Assembly: GCF_001553405.1 (NCBI RefSeq)
Contig: NZ_KQ960925.1
Span: 43,991 to 107,990, forward strand
Length of the DNA: 64,000 bases
Reading direction: 5' to 3'
Source of the DNA: Megasphaera hutchinsoni
GTDB lineage: Bacteria; Bacillota; Negativicutes; Veillonellales; Megasphaeraceae
Shown: piece by piece, positions 55,096 to 63,954 of the stretch
Position numbering within the stretch: the stretch's first letter is position 1
How the letters are laid out: the number at the start of each line of letters is the position of its first letter
The notes under the pieces: generated by a model
The model's database searches: none
Told to the model about the DNA's origin: nothing
The model's input: the letters and a program-made list of their open reading frames with translations, nothing else
Program-made: the position numbers and the translations under genes

Positions 55096-56055
55096 TTATT
55101 CTGAAATTGCCGCTGCTTCACGGGTAATATTCGCAAAGATTTCTTTTACTGGCAAAATATCGTGAATATATTGCATACATCGTCCAGAAAAGACCAAACC
55201 CGTTTCCACATCGCCTTGTTGTGCCCTTGATAACGCACGAATAATACAATATTTATGACTACATTTTTTTAGACAAACATCACAGTGTTCAGGACGTGGT
55301 GCCTTATCTATCATAATACGTTCAGAAAAGGGTGTCCGAATAGCTTGTCCTGGTAACCCTACGGGGCTATGCACTAAAACAAAATCTTCTGGCTTATTGG
55401 CCCGTAAGTATACTTTTTTTAATTCATCCGATGCATTAGATTCGACACTAGCGGCAAAACGGCTTCCCATTTGCACGCCATTGGCTCCCAACTTTAACAT
55501 CGTTACTACATCGGCGCCAGATAAAACGCCGCCTGCACCAATAACGGGTAAATCAACTGCTGCCCGTACTTCTGGCACAATATCTCGACTCGGTCGATTC
55601 GTTCCCAGATGCCCGCCTGCTTCTGACCCCTCTACAATAATAGCCGAAGCACCCAGGGTTTGGGATATTTTAGCTAGCTTTGCTGTTGAAACAATGGGAA
55701 CAATAGGTGTTCCACTTTCTTTTCCCCACAAAAACATATCGCGTGAAAAACCTGCCCCAGCAACAACTAGATCGATTCCTTCTTCAATAGCAACAGCAAC
55801 TAATTCTTTAAATTGTCTTGCTGCAACCATAACATTAATACCAATAATTCCTCCATGAGGAGTTAATTTTCTTGCCAATCGAATTTCATGCCGTAATTCA
55901 TCAAAAGGCATTCCCGACGCCGCAATTAAACCAATGCCACCTTCATTTGCAACAGCTGCGGCTAATCGAGCCGTCGACAACCGTATCGCCATACCACCTT
56001 GAATAATTGGCACTTTTGCTATGAGCTTACCTATTTTTAGTTCTGGCAGCTTCAC
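55096..56055 (-). CDS. fabK: FabK-like flavin enoyl reductase / nitronate monooxygenase family protein
   Basis: About 319 residues, a TIM-barrel FMN protein: VPIIQGGMAIRLS at the start, EGSEAGGHLG, and GAGGVLSGADVV and GVQMGSRF for the FMN phosphate. In this operon it is the only candidate for the enoyl-ACP reductase, as in FabK of Gram-positive cocci. Near residue 262 it has CDVCLKKCSHKYC, a four-cysteine cluster not found in S. pneumoniae FabK as I recall it. I prefer the GTG at 56055 because GGAGG lies eight bases upstream; an ATG five codons earlier (56070) has none. The symbol is therefore inferred from context. Confidence 0.8.
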   Translation of the reverse strand: MKLPELKIGKLIAKVPIIQGGMAIRLSTARLAAAVANEGGIGLIAASGMPFDELRHEIRLARKLTPHGGIIGINVMVAARQFKELVAVAIEEGIDLVVAGAGFSRDMFLWGKESGTPIVPIVSTAKLAKISQTLGASAIIVEGSEAGGHLGTNRPSRDIVPEVRAAVDLPVIGAGGVLSGADVVTMLKLGANGVQMGSRFAASVESNASDELKKVYLRANKPEDFVLVHSPVGLPGQAIRTPFSERIMIDKAPRPEHCDVCLKKCSHKYCIIRALSRAQQGDVETGLVFSGRCMQYIHDILPVKEIFANITREAAAISE

Positions 56056-56078
56056 CGTTTTTTCCTCCATTCAAGATA

Positions 56079-56109
56079 CCAGAAGGGAAACCACCGGGTT
56101 TCCCTCTGG
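56079..56109 (-). other. Hairpin between acpP and the FabK-like gene
   Basis: A 13-bp stem with one bulge (CCAGA-AGGGAAACC against GGTTTCCCTCTGG) and a 4-nt loop, with no U-tract. It could stabilise the acpP end of the mRNA or mark a processing site, raising acyl carrier protein over its neighbours. Confidence 0.5.
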
Positions 56110-56123
56110 TTCTCATCGTCAAC

Positions 56124-56369
56124 TTACGCTTTTTTTTCTTTTTCGATGTAATCCACCGTATCCTGTACCGTCTTAATTTTTTCTGCAACGTCATCAGGGA
56201 TTTCGATATTGAATTCTTCTTCAAAAGCCATGATTAATTCAACGATATCCAAAGAATCCGCGCCTAAATCATCAATAAAAGCAGCATCAAGTTTTACTTC
56301 TTTTTCATCCACACCTAATTGTTCTACTACGATGCTTTTTACTTTTTCAAATGTATTTTCTCCGCTCAT
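56124..56369 (-). CDS. acpP: Acyl carrier protein
   Basis: 81 residues, acidic. The [20 protein letters not shown] motif carries the phosphopantetheine serine (Ser39). It holds growing acyl chains during fatty acid synthesis. It sits between fabG and the FabK-like gene; both sides have short gaps with hairpin or ribosome binding signals that could raise its level. A GGGGGTG site precedes the ATG. Confidence 0.98.
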   Translation of the reverse strand: MSGENTFEKVKSIVVEQLGVDEKEVKLDAAFIDDLGADSLDIVELIMAFEEEFNIEIPDDVAEKIKTVQDTVDYIEKEKKA

Positions 56370-56412
56370 GTATCATTCACCCCCTTTCAATATAATATGC
56401 CTTTGTATTATA

Positions 56413-57156
56413 TTACATAATCATGCCACCGTCTACATGTAAAACTTGGCCTGTCATGTACTTTGCTTCTTCTGATGCCAAAAAGGCCGCTACCGTAGCT
56501 ACTTCTTCCGGTTTCGCCATGCGTCCCATAGGAATCGTCTTTAAAATATCTTCTTTCGCCGTATCACTTAAAACGGCCGTCATATCCGTTTCAATAAAAC
56601 CGGGTGCAATTGCATTAACGCGAATATTCCGCGATGCTAATTCTTTTGCTACGGCCTTAGTAAAACCAATAACTCCCGCTTTTGCGGCACTATAATTAGC
56701 TTGTCCTGCATTTCCCACAAGCCCAACGATAGATGTCAAATTAATGATAATACCATGACGCTGCTTGATCATCAACTTGCTAACTTGACGTGTACAATGA
56801 AATACACCCGTCAAATTGGTATCCAATACTTCTTGCCATTCCGTTTCTTTCATCCGCATCAGCAAGGTATCCCTCGTAATACCTGCATTATTCACCAATA
56901 TGTCAATGGAGCCAAACGTATCTTTCACTTCTTTTACCATCGCTTCTACGGCCGCTCCATCGGCTACGTCACATTGTATCATCATTCCTTGAACACCCTG
57001 TGCTTTTACTAACGCTAAGGTTTCTTCTGCTGCCGCCGTATTTCCCGCATATATAATAGCAACTTGCACGCCAGCTTTTGCTAATTCAACGGCAATGGCA
57101 CGTCCAATACCACGAGAACCTCCCGTAACAATGGCTGTCTTTTCCGTTATATTCAT
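56413..57156 (-). CDS. fabG: 3-oxoacyl-[ACP] reductase
   Basis: 247 residues, short-chain dehydrogenase fold. TGGSRGIG binds NADPH, NNAG follows, and the catalytic YSAAKAGVIGFTK has the Tyr and Lys. It reduces 3-oxoacyl-ACP. It starts a base after fabD, with a GGGAGG site, and is followed by acpP. Confidence 0.97.
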   Translation of the reverse strand: MNITEKTAIVTGGSRGIGRAIAVELAKAGVQVAIIYAGNTAAAEETLALVKAQGVQGMMIQCDVADGAAVEAMVKEVKDTFGSIDILVNNAGITRDTLLMRMKETEWQEVLDTNLTGVFHCTRQVSKLMIKQRHGIIINLTSIVGLVGNAGQANYSAAKAGVIGFTKAVAKELASRNIRVNAIAPGFIETDMTAVLSDTAKEDILKTIPMGRMAKPEEVATVAAFLASEEAKYMTGQVLHVDGGMIM

Positions 57157-57157
57157 C

Positions 57158-58102
57158 TTAATTTCCTCCCTGAAAAAAAGTTAACGTTTCTTCTAATGAT
57201 GTCACATCATCTACATGTTCACAATGTAGTGACCGATCTATTTTCCGTGTAAATCCACAAAGCGTTTTGCCTGGTCCAACTTCGACCAATACATCTGCCC
57301 CCATATTTTTCATCGTCTGCGTGCAAGTGATCCATAACACAGGACTAGCCGCCTGTTTGACTAACGCTTCTTTAATCGCTGCCGCATCTGTTTCAGGCTG
57401 TCCCGTAACATTCAAGACAACGGGAATCGTTGCTTGTTGCAACGTAAGATCATGTAACACTTCCCCCAATCGTTTCGCCGCTGGTTGCATGAGCGAACTA
57501 TGGAAGGGTGCACTAACATGGAGCATAACGGCCCGTTTTGCTCCCGCCTTTTTAAGTTCTTCCGTTGCCTGTTGCACAGCCTTCGTACTACCGGCAATAA
57601 CCAATTGGCCTGGGCAATTATAATTTACCGGTTCAACCACACCGCCCACCGATGAAATGTCTGCACAAATCGCCGCAATGCGTTCATCATCAAGGCCCAT
57701 AATGGCTGCCATAGCACCTTCGCCTAAGGGAACCGCCTCTTGCATGAATTGCCCCCGCAACCGTACGGTACGTACGGCATCGGCAAAGGACATAACTTGG
57801 GCTGCTACTAACGCCGAATATTCCCCCAAACTATGACCAGCTACTATATCCGGTTTGATACCTTCCGCTACTAATATACGATAGCAAGCGACACTAGCAG
57901 TTAAAATAGCAGGTTGCGTATGATAGGTTTTCATTAATTCTTCATCAGGACCTTCAAAGCATAATTTCGTAAGGGAAAAACCTAACGCATCATCCGCTTC
58001 TTCAAAGACTTCACGGACCATTGCATATTGATCGTACAAATCTTTTACCATACCCACTTTTTGTGCTCCTTGACCAGGAAAAACAAAAGCCTTTTTCATC
58101 AT
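57158..58102 (-). CDS. fabD: Malonyl-CoA:ACP transacylase
   Basis: 314 residues. KAFVFPGQGAQ at the start, the catalytic serine in AGHSLGEYSALVAA (Ser91) and the histidine in VSAPFHSSLM. It loads malonyl groups on acyl carrier protein. The ATG has a GGGAGTG site; the gene follows fabH after 16 bp. Confidence 0.97.
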   Translation of the reverse strand: MMKKAFVFPGQGAQKVGMVKDLYDQYAMVREVFEEADDALGFSLTKLCFEGPDEELMKTYHTQPAILTASVACYRILVAEGIKPDIVAGHSLGEYSALVAAQVMSFADAVRTVRLRGQFMQEAVPLGEGAMAAIMGLDDERIAAICADISSVGGVVEPVNYNCPGQLVIAGSTKAVQQATEELKKAGAKRAVMLHVSAPFHSSLMQPAAKRLGEVLHDLTLQQATIPVVLNVTGQPETDAAAIKEALVKQAASPVLWITCTQTMKNMGADVLVEVGPGKTLCGFTRKIDRSLHCEHVDDVTSLEETLTFFQGGN

Positions 58103-58118
58103 CTATTCACTCCCTTTT

Positions 58119-59129
58119 CTATATTGCCCATTTCATGACTAGACCACCCCAGGTAAGTCCTGCACCAAATCCGGCAATAACGATAATATCTCCTTTTTTC
58201 ATACGTCCTTGTCGATTGGCTTCATCCAGTGCAATCGGAATGGAAGCCCCAGATGTATTCGCATATTTTTGGATATTAACAAATACTTTTTCCATCGGTA
58301 AATGCAACCGTTTTGCCGCCGATTGAATAATACGAATATTGGCTTGATGCGGTACCATTAAATCAATATCTTCATAAGAAAGACCTGCTCGATTTAATGC
58401 ATTTACCGCCGTTTGTCCCATGACCTTAACAGCAAATTTATATACTTCCTTACCGTTCATATGAACATAAGTCAAGCCTTTTTGACGATTTTCATCCGTT
58501 GGTAATAAAGCTACGCCACTAGAAGGAATACATAAATATTCTCCGCCATTGCCATCAGCTCCCATGTCTACCCCCAACACGCCATATCCTTTTTCAACCG
58601 GTCCAAAGACAGCCGCGCCAGCACCGTCTCCAAACAGCACACACGTATTGCGGTCGCTATAATTCAAGACACGACTTAAAATTTCTGCACCAATAACCAA
58701 TACGTGGCGGTACATACCATTTTCAATAAATTGCGTAGCCGTGATCGCCCCATAAGCAAAACCCGAGCATGCCGCGTATAAATCAAATACAGCGGCCTTT
58801 GTAGCACCTAAATTTTTCTGGACAATGCATGCGGTCGATGGAATCGTCATATCCGCAGTTAAGGTGCAAACGATAATCAAATCAATATCAGTAGCTTGAA
58901 GTCCTGCCATTTCTAGTGCCTGCTTTGCCGCAATCGTACTCATATCAGATGTATTCATATCATCCGCCGCAATATGTCGTTGACAAATTCCTGTCCGAGA
59001 TTGTATCCATTCATCGGAGGTATCTACCATTTTTTCCAAGTCAGCATTGGTCAACACCTTTTCAGGCGCATAATGCCCTGTGCCTAATACCCCTGCATAT
59101 ATAGCCTTATTGTTCATTGTATTGTTCAA
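58119..59129 (-). CDS. fabH: 3-oxoacyl-[ACP] synthase III
   Basis: 336 residues. The catalytic Cys lies in FDLYAACSGFAYG, His in VPHQANIRII and Asn in YANTSGAS. It starts fatty acid synthesis by condensing acetyl-CoA with malonyl-ACP. It starts at TTG (59129) with a GGAGG site six bases before; the first in-frame ATG at 59117 is too far from the site. The start lies inside the end of plsX (23-bp overlap). Confidence 0.96.
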   Translation of the reverse strand: MNNTMNNKAIYAGVLGTGHYAPEKVLTNADLEKMVDTSDEWIQSRTGICQRHIAADDMNTSDMSTIAAKQALEMAGLQATDIDLIIVCTLTADMTIPSTACIVQKNLGATKAAVFDLYAACSGFAYGAITATQFIENGMYRHVLVIGAEILSRVLNYSDRNTCVLFGDGAGAAVFGPVEKGYGVLGVDMGADGNGGEYLCIPSSGVALLPTDENRQKGLTYVHMNGKEVYKFAVKVMGQTAVNALNRAGLSYEDIDLMVPHQANIRIIQSAAKRLHLPMEKVFVNIQKYANTSGASIPIALDEANRQGRMKKGDIIVIAGFGAGLTWGGLVMKWAI

Positions 59130-60129
59130 CTTGTTCCTCCTCGATACTTTTACGAATATGGCCTACTACATCTTTTTCCACAAATTCACTGGCAATGCGA
59201 ATCGCATTTTTTATCGCCTTAGCTTTAGAACTGCCATGACAAATAATAAAACTGCCATTCACCCCCAGTAAAGGAGCCCCACCATATTCCGTAAAATCCA
59301 ATCGCTTTTTCAAGCTTTTTAAAGCGGGGTATACTGCTAATGCCCCCAATTTAGCCAACCAACCGCCATGACGAATCGCATCTTTTACTAATTTGATAAT
59401 AAACAAAGCCATTCCTTCGCCAAATTTCAAAATAACATTGCCGACAAAACCATCACAAACGACCACATCGACCGTGCCATTGGGAATATCTCGTCCCTCT
59501 ACATTTCCATAAAAAGAAATGGTCTTTAAATGTTCTAGCAAAGGATAGGTACGTTGACACAAATCATTTCCCTTAGATGCTTCTTCACCTATATTTAACA
59601 ATCCGACAAGCGGATCGGCAATACCCAAAATATATTTCGCATAATGAGCACCCATAATTGCACCTTCTAGTAAATGCTTAGGTTTGCTATTCGCATTTGC
59701 TCCTGAATCCAGCAACACCGTAATTCCCTTTTTAGACGGAAGGGGAGTCGCAATACAAGGTCGTTCAATTCCCTTAATACGCCCTAACCCAAGTAAAGCA
59801 GCACTCACCGCCGCACCTGTACTCCCCGGTGCAACAACCGCATCGCAGCGGCCTTCTTTAACTAACCGCGTAGCTACTAAAATCGATGCATCCTTTTTCT
59901 TACGAATCGCCTGTGCCGGGTGTTCGTGCATTTCTATGACTTCACTCGCATGTACAATGGATATTCGACTCTGTTGAGCCGCTCCATATTCTTTTAATAA
60001 AGCACGTAACCGTGTTTCATCGCCGACCAAAACAACTTCAATATCATCTGTCTGAACAGCGTCAATAGCACCTAAAACGGTTTCCTCCGGTGCATAATCA
60101 CCACCCATGGCATCTACAGCAATCTTCAT
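59107..60129 (-). CDS. plsX: Phosphate acyltransferase PlsX
   Basis: 340 residues. KIAVDAMGGDYAPEETVLGA is the PlsX start, with GATVS-type and DSGANANSKPKHL blocks inside and GAPLLGVNGSFIICHGSS near the end. It makes acyl-phosphate from acyl-ACP for phospholipid synthesis. The ATG at 60129 has a TGGAGT site; the ATG at 60144 has none. It follows fapR in the operon. Confidence 0.96.
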   Translation of the reverse strand: MKIAVDAMGGDYAPEETVLGAIDAVQTDDIEVVLVGDETRLRALLKEYGAAQQSRISIVHASEVIEMHEHPAQAIRKKKDASILVATRLVKEGRCDAVVAPGSTGAAVSAALLGLGRIKGIERPCIATPLPSKKGITVLLDSGANANSKPKHLLEGAIMGAHYAKYILGIADPLVGLLNIGEEASKGNDLCQRTYPLLEHLKTISFYGNVEGRDIPNGTVDVVVCDGFVGNVILKFGEGMALFIIKLVKDAIRHGGWLAKLGALAVYPALKSLKKRLDFTEYGGAPLLGVNGSFIICHGSSKAKAIKNAIRIASEFVEKDVVGHIRKSIEEEQVEQYNEQ

Positions 60130-60143
60130 GTAAAGCAACTCCA

Positions 60144-60683
60144 TTATTCTAATGATTCAATAATAAACTTTGTACGAAAAACTTCTTTTCCATTCTTGCG
60201 TGTTTTAACCCAAACATAATATTTATTTTCTCGTTGACGAATCACTTCAGCCATTGCCACCAGTGTATCGCCAGCTGTAACTGGCTGTTTGTACTTCATA
60301 TTAGCAACAGACGTAATAATAACGGGTAAATGCAATACATGCCGAGCCAAGGCATTCGCCTGTGCATACAATACCTGTGAACGTACAATATGCGCTTCAT
60401 CTACCATATCGACCGTCGCGGTTAAAATAGAAATTGCCCGCTCTCCTACTGTGCATTCGACGACTTCGCCAACTTCACCAGCCGATTGTCGCATAGGTAG
60501 TGCCTGTGCCTTTTCTTTAATGCGAATCCGCATTTCCGGAATACCTAAGGCCAAGCGATCTAAACGAATTGTTGCCACACTCACGGAAAATAATTCCGCT
60601 AGCTCTTCATCATTGATGAATGGATTATCTTCAATTCGTTTTTTTAATAACTCATGCCGTTTTTGTCTCACTATACGACCCAT
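60144..60683 (-). CDS. fapR: Fatty acid and phospholipid regulator FapR
   Basis: 179 residues. An N-terminal DeoR-type helix-turn-helix (FINDEELAELFSVSVATIRLDRL) is joined by a linker helix to a hotdog domain (about 70-179) which binds malonyl-CoA and malonyl-ACP. FapR represses the fatty acid operon until malonyl-CoA builds up. It is the first gene of the operon, and a matching operator lies between the promoter and its ATG, so it represses itself. Confidence 0.95.
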   Translation of the reverse strand: MGRIVRQKRHELLKKRIEDNPFINDEELAELFSVSVATIRLDRLALGIPEMRIRIKEKAQALPMRQSAGEVGEVVECTVGERAISILTATVDMVDEAHIVRSQVLYAQANALARHVLHLPVIITSVANMKYKQPVTAGDTLVAMAEVIRQRENKYYVWVKTRKNGKEVFRTKFIIESLE

Positions 60684-60697
60684 CTCTTATCACCTTT

Positions 60698-60716
60698 ATT
60701 ATGACCAAGTACTAAT
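60698..60716 (-). promoter_or_regulatory. FapR operator
   Basis: Minus-strand ATTAGTACTTGGTCATAAT closely resembles the B. subtilis FapR box (ATTAGTACCTAGTCTTAAT as I recall it). It lies just downstream of the likely start of transcription, where FapR binding would block the fapR operon. Confidence 0.85.
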
Positions 60717-60733
60717 AGTACATACAACTAGAG

Positions 60734-60762
60734 ATTATATAATGATTTTATCTATTTTGCAA
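60734..60762 (-). promoter_or_regulatory. Promoter of the fapR-fab operon
   Basis: Minus-strand TTGCAA (60762-60757) and TATAAT (60739-60734) with a 17-bp spacer, directly upstream of the FapR operator. Confidence 0.75.
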
Positions 60763-60778
60763 GTTTTATACATAGCAA

Positions 60779-60823
60779 AAAAAGTATGCATTCTTACACA
60801 ACTGTGACATAGCATACTTTTTA
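60779..60823 (-). terminator. Terminator of the PC4-like gene
   Basis: A stem of AAAAAGTATGC with GCATACTTTTT (loop about 20 nt, itself able to pair further), followed by U in the minus transcript, directly after the stop codon. Confidence 0.75.
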
Positions 60824-60829
60824 ACTCCC

Positions 60830-61060
60830 TTAATACTTATCTACATCTAATTTATTTAAAATATCCCGTAACTCTATAATTTCATCCTTTGTCAACGTAA
60901 TCCCTTTAGTCATCGCTTGATACTCGGGATCCCATGCACGCAAATCAAATTTAGGTGCACGATTATTCCAGCTAATATACGTTAATTGTTTACGCCAACC
61001 ATCTTTATTTTCTGATAAGGTACCACATACATCTTCAATGTTAAATTGCAATTGTTTCAT
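60830..61060 (-). CDS. PC4/YdbC family ssDNA-binding protein
   Basis: 76 residues. WRKQLTYISWNNRAPKFDLRAW and GITLTKDEIIELRDIL match the bacterial YdbC proteins, which have the fold of the eukaryotic coactivator PC4 and bind single-stranded DNA as dimers. The role is unclear (transcription or repair). The ATG at 61060 has a GGAGG site; an in-frame ATG five codons earlier overlaps that site. A single-gene unit. Confidence 0.85.
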   Translation of the reverse strand: MKQLQFNIEDVCGTLSENKDGWRKQLTYISWNNRAPKFDLRAWDPEYQAMTKGITLTKDEIIELRDILNKLDVDKY

Positions 61061-61162
61061 CTTATAATCCTCCATTCATACTAATAACACATATATGTAT
61101 TCCTTTTTTTATATAATATCAAAGATGTTCTTTCTGTCAATTATTTTTTATAAAAATTCATA

Positions 61163-62014
61163 TTAAACATGGCTCGATCGTCTTTTTTTAAATAGTCCCC
61201 CATGAGCTTCACGAATATCAAAAATGGAAATAAACGCCTGTTCATCAACTTGATGTACCGCCTCTTTAATCGTCATTACTTCTAACCGGGATACGACACA
61301 ATATAATACTTTTGTTGATTGCCGCATATATGCACCTTCCCCATGTAACAAGGTAACAGCCCGTCCCAGCCGATGCAACAAATAATGTGATACTTCATCA
61401 TGTTGTGTCGTCACAATTAAAACCCCTTTCATTTCATCCAAACCATTGGCAACGACATCAATCATTTTATATGCAATAAAATACGCAATCAACGAATACA
61501 TTGCACTATCCCAAGAAAAGACAAAGCCTGAAATGCCTAAAATAAATAGGTTAAAAAACATGATTACTTCCCCCACAGAAAAGGGAATCTTTTTATCGGC
61601 AATAATGGCTAAAATTTCCGTTCCATCTAATGAGCCCCCCCAACGAATAATCAAACCGACACCTACCCCAATAATGATGCCCCCAAAAATAGTCGATAAA
61701 AAGGGATCATACGTAACAGGCGTCAAGTGAGCCATATGTAATATTTTATTCCAAAAGGATAGGCTAATAACAGATATAAGCGATAATACTGTAAATAAAC
61801 TACCAATTTTCTTATACCCCAGAATAAAAAAGGGAATATTAAACAAAATAATAAACACACTGAAACTAAGTCCCGTAACCTGTGCTACCATAAGGGAAAC
61901 GCCTACGATGCCTCCATCAATAACCTGATTGGGTACGAGAAAAATGTCTAATCCTAAGGTATAAATAAGTGCTCCCACAGCTAAACCAATAATCCGCACT
62001 ATATAAGAAATCAT
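61163..62014 (-). CDS. YitT family membrane protein (DUF161/DUF2179)
   Basis: 283 residues. Five or six membrane helices (DUF161: GGIVGVSLMV, GGIIIGVGVGLIIRWGGSLDGTEI) and a soluble C-terminal DUF2179 domain (YMRQSTKVLYCVVSRLE). YitT proteins are of unknown function, with a possible ligand-binding C-terminal part. The start overlaps the end of the YqgF-like gene by 4 bp (ATGA), so translation is coupled. Confidence 0.9.
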   Translation of the reverse strand: MISYIVRIIGLAVGALIYTLGLDIFLVPNQVIDGGIVGVSLMVAQVTGLSFSVFIILFNIPFFILGYKKIGSLFTVLSLISVISLSFWNKILHMAHLTPVTYDPFLSTIFGGIIIGVGVGLIIRWGGSLDGTEILAIIADKKIPFSVGEVIMFFNLFILGISGFVFSWDSAMYSLIAYFIAYKMIDVVANGLDEMKGVLIVTTQHDEVSHYLLHRLGRAVTLLHGEGAYMRQSTKVLYCVVSRLEVMTIKEAVHQVDEQAFISIFDIREAHGGLFKKRRSSHV

Positions 62015-62427
62015 ACGTTCTCTCCCTGTTGTTGAATATACCTTTGGCCAATAATCCAGGCGACAAAATCATCTACCGGCACGGGGGGAAACTGCAGACA
62101 AAGTGGTACCACTCGCCGCCATCCTCGCCGTGGGGTCATACGAAAATATAACCGCCTTCCTTCGACAGTCGTATTCTTTTCATCAACTAATGCATAGGCA
62201 ATCGTCTTTATCTGTTTCGCCAGCCATGCCGCAACAACCCCTTGCAAATGTTTATGGCACGTCCCATCGCCCATAGCAATATGCGTAAATCCATATTGCA
62301 CTTGTAATTTCGTTAATACCGCTGCCAAAGAAGCGGACGGAATGATATGTTTTTCTACGAGTGTCCCGTCCCGACGCAGGATAGCGATACCCGTTTTTTC
62401 TGAACCCGGATCAATTGCTACAATCAT
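62011..62427 (-). CDS. YqgF/RuvX-like RNase H-fold protein
   Basis: 138 residues. IVAIDPGSEKTGIAIL at the start holds the first acidic residue of the RNase H-like fold; VDEKNTTVEGRRLYF and VDDFVAWIIG are the second and third acidic blocks of YqgF/RuvC-like nucleases. It is shorter and less like RuvX (the 16S processing enzyme) than a standard copy, so it may be a paralogue. It lies between DUF3084 and yitT in one operon. Confidence 0.75.
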   Translation of the reverse strand: MIVAIDPGSEKTGIAILRRDGTLVEKHIIPSASLAAVLTKLQVQYGFTHIAMGDGTCHKHLQGVVAAWLAKQIKTIAYALVDEKNTTVEGRRLYFRMTPRRGWRRVVPLCLQFPPVPVDDFVAWIIGQRYIQQQGENV

Positions 62428-62439
62428 CCCTATCCCTCC

Positions 62440-63678
62440 TTATATAACCGGTGTAATTTGCAAGGAAATATTTAATGGTCCTTCCGTATACGTCGTTTCT
62501 CGGCAAATTACCTTTACTTCGATCGTTCTATCTTGATATTGTTGCAACAATGAAATGGCCTTAAACATATCCGCTGCCGAAAGGACCCCTATATTTCCTG
62601 TCAGTGGATCGGGAAGCACCCCTCTCTGACGTGCCGTTTCATTGACCTTACGCAATATACGCATCACTTGTAACTCGGCATTACCCGTAATCATTTCCGG
62701 AGTAAGGCGATACGTATATACAACCTCACCTTTTCTATACATTTTAATATGGTCATATAATTGCACATGTACCAACGCCGGTTCACCTAAAATGATATTT
62801 CCTGCGGCGGCAATACGTACCAAAAGCGGTTTTGAGCCGGCGCCTTGCAATGCTTTTACGGCACCATTAAACTCCGTCGGTGAAATATATACTAAAACTG
62901 CGTTTTTATCTTGTATACCCATTTGCTTGCTAATCCGTATATTCGTTTCTTGAATAGCCTCACTAAGACGCTGTTTTGCCTGCAATTCATTACCCCCGCC
63001 CGAAATAACCGAACTAGACAAAATTTCACCAAATCGATACATTACCGTACCTTCCCGTACGTGTATCATACTATCATTCAAAAATTGTATCCGCTTATCC
63101 AATAATTGAATCGTATCCATCATACGCTGTTTCGTCTTTTCTAACGACACTAGCTCTTGTTTGGCCTTTTCCTTATCATATATGGCTCGTTGTTCCTGTA
63201 GCCGTGCTTCGTTTAACGCCTTTTGGATAATAAATAACTGTTTTGTCTTTTCATCTCGCACTTGCCTAGCCTGTTGTAAATCCATTTGTGTATGCTGAAG
63301 AGCCAGATTTTTTCTTTTTAATTGCTGATCTTGCTGAGCTAATAACCGCGATGATTCTGCAATCAATCGATTTTTATTCTGCAAAATCTTCCCCAATTCT
63401 TTTTCTTGGGCTTCTAACCGATCACGTTGTTCCTGTAATCGTTGTATACCAAATAAGGCCACCCGCACATTTTCAGAAAGAATCCCCAACACACAAAGTG
63501 TCATCGCTGCAATACATACGCCAGTAATAATCGTAATCAATATGGATGAATATTTTGGCCGCAATCCAAATATTTTGATTTTCCGTTTTCCTACTCGCGA
63601 GCCAATCTTATCTCCTAAATAGGCAATACAACCCCCCATAATGGCTAAAATAAATAACATAATGATTCCGTACTGCAT
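62440..63678 (-). CDS. DUF3084 family membrane protein
   Basis: 412 residues. Two N-terminal membrane helices (residues about 3-20 and 45-70) with KIKIFGLRPKYSSILITIITG between them, then a long coiled coil (about 80-200, rich in Gln/Lys/Glu), and a C-terminal domain (VVYTYRLTPEMI). This is the DUF3084 architecture, known from cyanobacteria and Negativicutes, with no firm function; an envelope role is likely. It starts with AAAGGAGGTG and leads the DUF3084-YqgF-like-yitT operon, divergent from the FMN riboswitch unit. Confidence 0.88.
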   Translation of the reverse strand: MQYGIIMLFILAIMGGCIAYLGDKIGSRVGKRKIKIFGLRPKYSSILITIITGVCIAAMTLCVLGILSENVRVALFGIQRLQEQRDRLEAQEKELGKILQNKNRLIAESSRLLAQQDQQLKRKNLALQHTQMDLQQARQVRDEKTKQLFIIQKALNEARLQEQRAIYDKEKAKQELVSLEKTKQRMMDTIQLLDKRIQFLNDSMIHVREGTVMYRFGEILSSSVISGGGNELQAKQRLSEAIQETNIRISKQMGIQDKNAVLVYISPTEFNGAVKALQGAGSKPLLVRIAAAGNIILGEPALVHVQLYDHIKMYRKGEVVYTYRLTPEMITGNAELQVMRILRKVNETARQRGVLPDPLTGNIGVLSAADMFKAISLLQQYQDRTIEVKVICRETTYTEGPLNISLQITPVI

Positions 63679-63768
63679 ACTGCACCTCCTTTATATATCA
63701 TATACTATATAGATACATATGTCATGACCTATTTTCATTTTCTTTTCCCACCTCTAAGCCCATTCGCC

Positions 63769-63797
63769 TTGACAAAAGTACGTAAATAGAGTATAAT
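63769..63797 (+). promoter_or_regulatory. Promoter of the FMN riboswitch transcript
   Basis: TTGACA (63769-63774) and TATAAT (63792-63797), spacer 17 bp: a full consensus promoter. Transcription should start near 63804, a few bases before the aptamer. Confidence 0.85.
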
Positions 63798-63816
63798 AAA
63801 AACGTCATACAAAATG

Positions 63817-63930
63817 AATCTTCAGGGCAGGGTGCAATTCCCGATCGGCGGTATAGTCCGCGAGCGCGTTAGCGCAGGATTTGGTGCAATTCCAAAACCG
63901 ACAGTATAGTCTGGATAGAAGAAGGTGAAA
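63817..63930 (+). promoter_or_regulatory. FMN riboswitch (RFN element)
   Basis: The RFN core is plain: ATCTTCAGGGCAGGGTG at the 5' end, CCCGATCGGCGGTAT, AGTCCGCGAGC, TTGGTGCAATTCCAAAACCGACAGTAT and AGTCTGGAT..GAAGGTGA at the 3' end (listed in order; only key blocks shown). It binds FMN and turns off riboflavin synthesis or transport genes. The gene it controls begins beyond the window; ribD, ribB/A or ribU are the usual options. Confidence 0.97.
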
Positions 63931-63954
63931 AGATATTTTATTTTTTGTTTCTTT

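Noticed and set aside
56027..56224. Lys/Arg-rich 65-codon frame across the acpP-fabK gap
   Set aside because: It overlaps acpP in another frame and the hairpin; no ribosome binding site.
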